Source of the DNA: Toxotes chatareus
Taxonomy: Eukaryota > Chordata > Actinopteri > Toxotidae
Direction of reading: 5' to 3'
DNA: 64,000 bases
Assembly: GCA_016801885.1 (NCBI GenBank)
Contig: CM028895.1
Coordinates: 4,550,001-4,614,000, forward strand
A program made the translations under genes and the position numbers. Shown here one piece after another: positions 9,901-18,300 of this stretch (position 1 is its first letter; each line of letters starts with the position of its first letter). A model generated the notes under the pieces. The model had not been told where the DNA came from. It did no database searches and saw only the letters and a list, made by a program, of their open reading frames with translations.

Positions 9901-11398
9901 ATCACTGTTTTCTCTCCTCCAGTGGGTAAAACGTGATAGTTTTGGAGGGAAATATCTTCAAGCATTTCTGCATCACTGACAATATTTATAGTGTGGCTGT
10001 GGGTCATGTCCATGAACGCATCATCTGTAGAAAACATCAATGTCTTCTCCCCAAAGTTCTCCCCAGTATCAAAGTTGACCTGGTGAAGTTAAGTAACTTT
10101 ATGTCAGTGAACAGTCACTAAATATTAGGTTTTACATGAAAAACTGATAAGTGTTATAAAGCATTACAAGAATATAATAATAATAATAATTATTATTATA
10201 AAAAAGCAAGTTAACCATTTGTTGGCTGTAACAGTGAAGAAACACAACACTGACAAAACAGCAAGGCAACAGTGCAAAGTAACTTCAAGCTCACCTTATC
10301 CTGTTGTTGAGAACCATGTAGAGGAGCATTCAAAAGGGTTTCCATTCCTAAATTTGGAGACTTGAATTTAGTAATAGCTATCTTGCATTGCAACAAATTA
10401 TCTATGCATTAAGCAATAACTGTTTTAAGTAAAAAAAATATATATATATATGTCCCTACCCATGATCTGTTGAATCCTATCTTCAGTACCTGCCACTTGG
10501 ACCCTTTAGTAATAAAATATACATTAATGTTATTAAAACAAATTCAAAATTATCTTCTGAAATACAGCTGAATGTGTAGAGCTTGAAAGGATCAAGTCAC
10601 CTTACCTGTTTTGTGTGGTTGCTGCTGCTGTGGAATAACACAGGACAAATATTACAAAGCTGCTTAAAATTTAAAAAATATATATATTGTTCTTACTATA
10701 TTACATACTTGCTGTCATTAACTCTTGTAAAGGACTTCGGGCAGGAGAGGCATTTTTCACGTCCCTGTAAAGATAAAGTATTGATTGAGATGAAACATTA
10801 ATGTATTTTTTACTTGTATATGAAGAATGAAATGATTTTGATTCAACTAGCGTCTCACTTTGAGAATAGAAGAACATCGTTCGCAGGGGCAAAACTGACT
10901 CTTCTTGAATTTCTTTTTTCCACAGGTTTGGCACATTCCACCTTAAAGTAAGAATATAAGATGTTAAATATACTTAAAGATACTTACAAATGTATATTAT
11001 GGTTATAAGGTAGAAAACTCATTTCAAGCAATCCATTTACCGCATTTTCCTGTTGCTCCGGGTCAGGGAATCTGGCTGACTTCCGTGGTGCTTTTAAAAT
11101 CTGCAAATAATAAATTGTAAATGATATGGTTCTTACTTATAGTCAGACAAGTAAAAAGTAAATATAGCCTACATTCTAGCACTGACCGAAGAAATACGCC
11201 GCTTCGAGAATCCACCGCTTTCACTGTAACACAAAACATAACACACACTAAGCTCTGGTGCAATGTGAATCTAGCCACATCACAAAATATATATTAATGC
11301 CACCACCTTTAGGTGATGTGTAAACAGCACACATAACTGCTGCCTTTCAATAGCATAATTTTTACTCACTCGTTCTTCACAGGTTCCTGGGGCTCCAT
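939..11398 (-). CDS. knl1: Kinetochore scaffold 1 (KNL1/CASC5/Blinkin)
   Basis: KNL1 is the Mis12/Ndc80-network scaffold that recruits BUB3-BUB1/BUBR1 and PP1 for the spindle checkpoint. I traced 31 coding exons (minus strand, phases all close, 1966 residues): 11370-11398, 11187-11223, 11041-11100, 10859-10941, 10709-10764, 10606-10627, 10460-10503, 10295-10347, 9341-10079, 9133-9185, 8451-9015, 8159-8211, 7245-7875, 7058-7110, 4883-6775, 4442-4571, 4263-4321, 4075-4173, 3881-3996, 3628-3718, 3315-3431, 3141-3228, 2841-2903, 2694-2733, 2506-2610, 2295-2395, 2128-2193, 1804-1913, 1605-1726, 1229-1354, 939-1035. Seen: N-terminal SILK-type (SSILK, residues 21-25) and RVSF (56-59) PP1-docking motifs; 13 MELT-like motifs (about 140-1200) in four cassettes; KI-like motifs; a coiled coil (about 1550-1760); a C-terminal RWD region (about 1760-1966) that in the family binds the Mis12 complex. 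A non-coding first exon probably ends at 12119. Identity is firm; single small-exon edges could shift. Confidence 0.95.
4883..7110 (-). repeat. knl1: knl1 MELT cassette 4 (exon pair 7058-7110 + 4883-6775)
   Basis: Fourth and largest cassette: a 53-bp exon plus a 1893-bp exon that leaves in phase 0 and joins the unique 3' part of the gene. Its 5' part holds three near-identical units ending in (M/I)DVTRSHTVNIATH, then MDMTHCLTVNI. The KI position is decayed (DPGSKNSLSKAS), and MDMTEAQTGCIFG follows. The rest is acidic, Ser/Thr-rich and non-repetitive, and corresponds to the linker before the coiled coil in KNL1. Confidence 0.85.
6350..6775 (-). repeat. knl1: In-frame minisatellite of 126-129 bp units coding MELT repeats
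   Basis: Inside the 1893-bp exon the same landmark (the codons for EKTVRF) recurs at 6350, 6479, 6605 and 6734, giving spacings of 129, 126 and 129 bp (43, 42 and 43 codons). The units are nearly identical at the DNA level, unlike the more diverged cassettes upstream, so this is a younger intra-exon expansion. Confidence 0.85.
7245..8211 (-). repeat. knl1: knl1 MELT cassette 3 (exon pair 8159-8211 + 7245-7875)
   Basis: Third cassette: a 53-bp exon (GMESSLKTSLKTK peptide) plus a 631-bp exon with MDMTQSHTVNI, MDMTQCLTVNV, a weaker KI-like motif (DQEFNNFFTSLSKPSD) and MDMTEAQTGRIIG. Its 53-bp exon is nearly identical to that of cassette 4, which points to a recent duplication of this pair. Confidence 0.85.
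8451..9185 (-). repeat. knl1: knl1 MELT cassette 2 (exon pair 9133-9185 + 8451-9015)
   Basis: Second cassette: a 53-bp exon plus a 565-bp exon, with the same phases as the others. It encodes MEMTQSHTVNI, a KI-like motif (DPGFKNFLASLSKPSG), MDITEVQTGRIVG and a DPFQFLCPTQDMY tail. It has only two MELT-type motifs, the fewest of the four. Confidence 0.85.
9341..10347 (-). repeat. knl1: knl1 MELT cassette 1 (exon pair 10295-10347 + 9341-10079)
   Basis: First of four tandem exon-pair cassettes. The 53-bp exon enters in phase 1 and leaves in phase 0; the 739-bp exon enters in phase 0 and leaves in phase 1. It encodes a GMETLLNAPLH peptide, two MELT motifs with SHT tails (MDMTHSHTINI, MDMTLSHTVNM), a KI-like motif (DLGFENFLASLSKPSG), a degenerate third motif (TNMTEAQTGRTVG) and a DPFQCLFPTQDMY tail. 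Human KNL1 has one comparable block, with a GM-TLL start, a MELT motif and the two KI motifs, so this copy is probably closest to the ancestral one. Confidence 0.85.
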
Positions 11399-12118
11399 CT
11401 TCACCTGTGAAAATATGAAGACAAGGCTTTGTTCCAGTAAATCACGGATGAATTTAAATAAGTACGACATGGCCTTTTCAGTGACATGCAGTACTGTGCT
11501 AAAGCACCAAAGGCCAAAAGGGCACCAAATAAATAACAAAAATTATATTTTTGGGTCAGTTGACAAAGACTGTTCATAAGAAAGCCGTGGTAAGTGTAGT
11601 CAATGCGGAAAACAAAATTCCCTCCGCGGCATGACAATACCACCCAGTGTCCGTCATCCAGTCCCTGATAACTGTGCCTCAATAACAGCAGGGAAACACG
11701 GGGCAGTATAAACATTAGTTGCATGATTTTATGAATATTTTAACTTTTAACTTCATCAAAATTATTGCGTTAATCTATACGGAAACGTGTTTGCACAATA
11801 TTACATGCTATCAACATAGAGCTGAAATGATCACCTAATATGCAAGTACGGCGTTAGCTGGATATGGATTTCCCCCTTAGTCAACAAACGCTAACTATCC
11901 CTCCACAAAACACACTGTCCTAAAATCGTTAAGGAGTCCACATTGCTCTTCGTTCAATATAGAAAAAAAAGAAAGCAAACATTGCTGACCTCGTCGGCAA
12001 GGAGTAAACACTGATTTAAAGTGCGCCCATTTAGTTAACGCTAACGTTCGTGTTAGCTACCCGTTCAAAACATGAACAAGAAAACAGCGGAATACCAAGG
12101 AAGCATTACAGCGCATAC

Positions 12119-12576
12119 CTTATAGTTGTCACGGGCTAATTCCTCGAGTTTTACAACGAATATGGCTGTGTTATTACTTGTTAACTAACTTAAAACTCAT
12201 TTCATGTCGCTTATTTTAGCTTTGTCAGTGTGCCAATCTGGAGTTAACGTCTACCAGTCTAGTTTTGAATTTAGCCGCCTCCACGCATGCGCAGTGCTGT
12301 CTAGCAGGTGGCTCCCGTCTACTTTTTCTGTTTATTTCAGTAACTGCAGCAGCAAAGTAATCTCGACAAAAGAATGTTTGTAAAATTATGTACAACTTTT
12401 CTAAATTGACAAATATAATAATTTCACAACCCAGAAATCACCCAGTCACTGTACTTCATTTACACAGGAAATAACGTACACAGACCGGAATTGACCTCAG
12501 AGGGCGGGACGGTTTTAAAATTGGTGCGGCTGTGTTTTGACTGTTGACAAATCCCATATTTAACGTTTCCATAAAG
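12119..12576. promoter_or_regulatory. Compact bidirectional promoter shared by knl1 (minus) and knstrn (plus)
   Basis: A minus-strand donor at 12118/12119 closes a probable non-coding first exon of knl1, and a plus-strand donor at 12576/12577 closes a probable non-coding first exon of knstrn. Both start sites should therefore lie within these 458 bp. Seen inside: a palindromic NRF1-type word CGCATGCGCA (12284-12293), a CHR-like TTTGAA (12264-12269) four bases from GCCGCC, a GC/E2F-like GGGCGGGA (12502-12509) and an inverted CCAAT box (12520-12524). CHR, E2F and CCAAT sites are typical of G2/M genes. The start sites themselves are inferred. Confidence 0.6.
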
Positions 12577-12965
12577 GTAGGCAGCGATGTTGTGTTACTG
12601 AACCATACTGTAGACGTTTGTATGTTTCAGTCATTCAATCTAACTAGAGCTTGTTTTGGTACTTTTTTGTATTCCTGCACCGAATTTTGTATTTGAGAAA
12701 ATCGCACCAAACTCCATTCAAACTCTGTCAATTTTTGTGATCCGCGTAAGAGCAAATGTTGAAGGCTTGGCAACCCATGGTTTAGCTATTGAATCTTTAG
12801 ACTAAGTATAAGCACAGTCTGTTAGAAAAGAGCCTTACTACTTAAATTATAGTTAAACCGCTGATTCGGTTAAAATGTCCAGGCTGGACTAAATTCTAAC
12901 GTAACTTACTCAGATTATTTTTCGAAACAGGTGGCTTTTTCATTGCTGGCACCGCGGAAAGAAAG

Positions 12966-14782
12966 ATGTCTTCAAAAATTCCTAGAGGTGGGCAGAATTT
13001 TTTAGTAGTTATTTTTGCACTTTGCAGGCCATAAAATTAACGTGTGTTTTAATATAATAAAGTCAAACGAAGATGATGCCCGATTAACAGTCTTATGTGT
13101 TTTCCAGGTGCGCAGTTACCTGCAGAAACGAAGAAAACGGGTCATAAATTTGAATCCAAAGACACAGCAACAGCAAATGCTGCCCAAAAATCAGATGGTA
13201 TCCTTAAATCTCAAAAAGAAAATGTACCAAGGTAAGAAAACAGTTATGACATATACAAATGACATAGATGGTCACTTACAAATCCACTGAATATAGTTTA
13301 CAGTTTACCAGACTGTTCATAGGGCTGATTAACTTTCTCTTTCTTGACACCATTCCACCCAGCAGGTAGTTAACCTATCATCAGACAGCAGTCATAAACA
13401 CAACACAGGAACGTATTGCCACCTAATACCTGCTGGGGTCTGTGTATTTGCTTCACCACTATTGAATAAAAGTTTTTTTCACTTTTGTCTTCCAGAAAAA
13501 ATGTGGCTCCTAAAGTTCACAAAGGGTAAGGCACACATTATACTGCATATCCCGACCATGCAGCGGGCTTCAGGCTTGTTTTCATAACTTAATGTTGCAC
13601 CCTTTCATAGGGTCTCCACCAGGTATGGGCAACAGGCAGAGCTCAAGGAGCAAAATCAGCATTTGATGACTGTGAATGAGGAGCTACAGAAAAACCTCAC
13701 AGAGACACAGGTACAGGAAGCAATTTTGATGAAGTACTTGTAGGATTGCTACAAAACTACGTAGCACTTGTTTGTTGTCAGCTGCAATTGTACAGCATTT
13801 ATTTCTTATTATTCTTATTATACTGTTAGAATTTGTGTTGCTTTTCTAAAGTCCTTGTTCTATTGCAGAACAGAGTTGCTGAGTTGGAGCTGCAGTTCAG
13901 TGACCTTGAAAAGAAGAATGCAGGGGTTGAGAAAAACCTGAAGGACTGCCATGTTCTCTTAGTAGGAGCAAAAATAGACCCAGGTGAACATTTCTATCCC
14001 CAATTTCAAAATGTGTTTTTGTCAGCCCAAATTTCAGCAGTTGCTTGATAGATATTAACATAAAATCTCTTTGATTCTTAGTTTTAGGAGAAAGAGTTGG
14101 AGAAGCTGCTCAACAAAATGAAGATCAGAGGAAAGAAGCTATGGTACATATACTAGTTCATGCACATAAACTGAAATAAAGTGTATTTCCATTTACTTGT
14201 GTGATGTTATATATGTTTACAGTCAAGTTTTATTTATAATCAAAGTACATTTTCCACAAATAGCCACAAACTTGAGTATAAAGGAAATTCAAAACATGCA
14301 CTTATTGTACCAAGAAAAGTTACCTACCTACTAAATTATTCAAATCTACAATATGCGCTTGTATACTTATCCTACGTATCCTACACACACAGACTTGTTG
14401 TTATTGGCATTACCATCTATTCTCTTCTATTCTATCTATATCTATTCTATTCTGTCTATTTCAGAGCGTCTCCACAGACCTGCTGAATGAATTAAGGACA
14501 TTTTCTGACACTGCATCACAGCAACGTGTACAGCTGCGGGTGAGTGAAAGTCACTGGAGTTTTTTGTATTGGCCAGTTTCTCCTGTTTGTTGTAGGTGAT
14601 TTTCGGGATGTTTGCAGTGTATTTTAAATGTCCCTTATTTTACACACTTTTAGGAAATTCAAACAACAATGTCAGACCTCACAAAAGCACGAGAACATAT
14701 GATCCAAGAAAGGGAGAACTTTTCCTTGGAGGCTGCTGAAATGGAAAAAGCTCTCAAGGAAGCAGAGGCTCTCTTACTGTAA
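12966..14782 (+). CDS. knstrn: Small kinetochore-associated protein / kinastrin (KNSTRN, SKAP)
   Basis: KNSTRN works with astrin (SPAG5) at kinetochores and spindle microtubules to stabilise attachments and support timely anaphase. Eight coding exons close in frame (218 residues): 12966-12987, 13108-13231, 13496-13525, 13611-13710, 13869-13983, 14082-14143, 14465-14539, 14654-14782. The basic N-terminal third (about 1-60) is poorly conserved. The rest is an almost continuous coiled coil with the diagnostic strings ELQFSDLEKKNAGVEK, CHVLLVGAKIDPVLGERVGE and the C-terminal EAEALLL shared with mammalian KNSTRN. The protein is shorter than human (316 residues), mostly in the N-terminus. The ATG sits just after an acceptor near 12932. 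A poly(A) signal AATAAA lies at 14871-14876, close to the stop. Confidence 0.93.
14417..14462. repeat. TCTAT-type pentanucleotide repeat
   Basis: Imperfect TTCTA/TCTAT units just before the acceptor of knstrn exon 14465-14539, forming an extended polypyrimidine tract. Confidence 0.6.
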
Positions 14783-14870
14783 AAGTGCACAATAATCTCT
14801 CAATTTAAAATGAGTTTTCTAAAGAAACTTTGTGTATATTAATGTTTTAATGTTAGTGTGACTGAACATG

Positions 14871-14876
14871 AATAAA
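14871..14876 (+). terminator. knstrn: knstrn poly(A) signal
   Basis: AATAAA, 89 bases after the knstrn stop codon, gives a short 3' UTR. Confidence 0.75.
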
Positions 14877-15397
14877 GGATCCTTTTGCCTCATGTTCCTC
14901 ATCTCTCTTCATACTTCAGCCAAAACTTGCTTTTACACAATTCATGTTCTTTTGGCTCCAATGGGAGGGTACAATATTTTGAGTATGTCTCCTCACTTGG
15001 AATTACCCAAAAGTTGAAGATTTGAGGGTTAGTTTGCTAACAATTTAAAAGTCTCAAGAAAAAGATTAAAAAATATATATATTTTACAGTTTTAAAACAG
15101 AAAAATCTGTCATCTCATTGGTAGATTTCATTATTGTGGTATTAAAAAGGTGTGAAAATCATTATTTTAATTTTCTAATCCTCCTTTATGGTCCTCTGAT
15201 AAATAATGCAGTATTAAAACAATTCCCCTATATACAAATAATTATAAATGAATATAACAGGAAATAAGCCTGTTATTACAGCACTACATTACAATGGTAT
15301 ATATCAGTACTCTTTCCAGTTAATTCTTCGTATTTGCTTGTAACCTGTACTCCAAGCTGACCGCACCCTCGTCATCACTCCTCAGTCTTCCAAGGCT
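14877..15397. other. Tail-to-tail interval: ends of knstrn and the ADGRG gene
   Basis: AT-rich sequence with no coding potential between the knstrn poly(A) signal and the stop of the minus-strand receptor gene. Most of it is probably the receptor 3' UTR. No clear minus-strand AATAAA is seen. Confidence 0.4.
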
Positions 15398-18300
15398 TTA
15401 TCTTTTGGCTGGAAGATTGATGTAGGGGTTCTCGCAGATATCTAGACTAGTTTTAAGAGTGCTGATGCTAGTGGTGCCATCTGAGTCTCTCACTGCAGCG
15501 TTTGTCTCCCTTGTGTGGCTGCTGGAGTAGTAGTAGATGAACAGGAAGAAACCTGCCAGGCAAAGAAAGACAGTAAGTCAAAGTTTTTATAGAGTATCCC
15601 TATTTTACAGTCATTGTTAATAGGTAGGTTGTAAGTCAGAGTTAAATGCAAAGAAAGTGTAATAAAAGTCTTATTAGATTACAGATAAACAATTTTCTCT
15701 TGCCTGTTATATCACATTGTTATATCACCTCATGAAGTTGATTTGGCAAATGCATTAACCAGTAATTGTCCATGTACACATGCAGGAGCTACAGGTCAGA
15801 GTTCGCACTCATTTGGAGTCATGTTTCTGTTCACCTAGAAAATGTCAATCAAATATTCAGTCTCCTTTTAGCTCTTTCCTCATCTCCACCAACTCCTGAA
15901 GAAAATACCTGGCTCTTTACCCACTAAAGAGCCTTTATCCTTTATTATTGGTAATAACTGTTAGATCATCTCCAGGCTGATCACAGTTGTGGATACCTTG
16001 AAAAGAATTGAGGATGGTGAAAATGTAGTAGGAGGGGATCAGGAGGACACCGTAAGCGAAGAAGGCGAAACCCCACGTGATACCCAGCATGCAACACAGT
16101 CCAAAGATGGTTACAATGTTTCTGCCATTCCCGTTAGCTTGTGTGGTGCTATCTTTGGTTCTCTTGAGACAAATGAGCCAGGACAGAACGATGATGAAGC
16201 TGGCAAGGGTGAACAGGAAGACCAACGCATAGTAGCCTATGTTGACGATGTAGTGGACGTCATTGTCTGTTATCCAGCACCTTAGAACAGAAGGATATGT
16301 CAGTAAAGGAAAGAAAACATGGCTCCGTGGTGTGATACTGTGTATTAAATATATGAGCTGCAGACTTCCAACTCACATGGCCACGTCTTCTGCAGTGTTA
16401 TCAGTGTGGATGAACTGTTCACCATATTTTCCTATGATGAGCAGGACAATCCCAACGATACTGGGTGTGACTGGAAATGGAGAAAGAAAATTATCCACCA
16501 AACTGAAAATATCTTGTTCACTGTCAGGAGAAAAGTCTGCACTTATCAGTGCCAGAGAGTTTGTAGACTGTTTCTCTTGTCAGAAAATGAAATATTGATG
16601 CAAACTCACCCCAGCTGATGATGGAGAGTTTGAGCATATAACGGTGGATTACAATTTTGCCCCCAGTGTACAGCTGCAGGCAGAGGTGGAAGGCCTGCAC
16701 AGCAAACCAAGTGAAAGTCGCCAACATGAAGTAGTGCATGAGAGCGGCCATGATCTTACAGCTCACAGAGTTGTTCAGTTTTGCCACAAAGTTGTTAATC
16801 AGGAAAGTGAGGTTAAGCAGGAACATGGCCGACACCAGGTGGATTAGGATCCTAGTGGTTTTAGTGGGCTTGGTCTTCCTGTGAGGGGAGATAAACAGAG
16901 AGGTTATGTGGTGTTCAACATTGGACACTGAGGGATGTTAAATTGTGAATATTGTGAGGTTGGTGAAGCCTCAAACAAAACATTCAGATGAGATTTTTCC
17001 TTTATTTGATAAAGTATTAATGGACAAAGAGTGAATAAGATGCAAAGGCTGACTGTGAGTTTGCTTGACTTTGGATCACAACAGTCTATCTATAATCTAC
17101 TTCACGTCGTAATGTATGCACTCATATTCATCCTTCACTAAAAACAGCAATGTCATTCATCTCGGAGATAATTCAGCTTCAAGTAATAAACGATGTAACC
17201 TTATAACTCATGTTAACACACAAATAAAAAAACAAACATGGTCTTAGACATTGTGAATTCCTTCTATCATGAAAACTCTGGCTGTTAAGTCTATTCACAA
17301 CTTGAGACATGTAAGTGATATTTACATGTATTTACATATTACATAACCATATATGTATATACAGAGGATGATCCTCACTTCTTTGGTCTTTAAATAATGT
17401 TTGTTTGTAGAAGCAGCCGCAGTGAAAAAATATTCATGTGACCATACCCAGTGAACAAAGGGACAGATGGGATGCTCTATTTGTATAAGACAATGGGTGA
17501 ATGCACTTTTTTAGCCCTCCAACAATGAAGCCCCTGTTCAACAATCTCATTTTCCTACAGTGAATATTTTGATGTAAACTACGACGACGCTGCTTCTGGA
17601 CTGTAACCTTATTTACATGAACTTTCACCACATTAAGCACTATGGAAACAAGCTGTTATCTGGTTTCTCTGCATGTTGATACCCAGGTGTTTTACTCACC
17701 ACGCACTCACCGTGCAGACAAGCACATTTTCAGTCTCTGATAAGCAGCCATATCAGAAGAATATTCTGATAGTAGGATTAAATCAAAATAAAAATCACTG
17801 TGTGATTGTGCTGAGTGTATTCCTGTCTTGTTTTTCTTTTTTGCCCATCTGGTAAACATATCAATCATCTTTGAGAATGTATGCACGCACTTAGGGGTGA
17901 TTTTTTAAATTAGACTTGTTAAGTTAAGACTTGGTTGATTTAATATTCATTGGATTTTGGAGAGTAATATAAAAAATAATAAAATTCACACCATTCCAGT
18001 GTTGTCACCTTAAAAGGAAGTGCATGAAGAGGACTACGCTGAGGAAGAACATGGACAAGCCACAGCCAACTTGGGTGATGATGGTGAGGTTGCTCAGATC
18101 AGAGCTAGGGATGGTTTCGTTTAGGGGAGTCTGCAAAGGAGCAAACACATAAACACTTGCAAACACTTTGTCACATTCGCTGGCACTGGTGACCGGTGAC
18201 TGCGTTACGGGGAATGCAAATTAAAGGGCTGAAGTCCAAACATCACAAAAGAAGTAAAACACACCAGTAAGATAGCAAAGAATGTCAGATGCGAGCACCG

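Noticed and set aside
15989..16847. Plus-strand ORFs over the receptor exons
   Set aside because: Antisense shadows of the seven-helix exons; no start context or homology.
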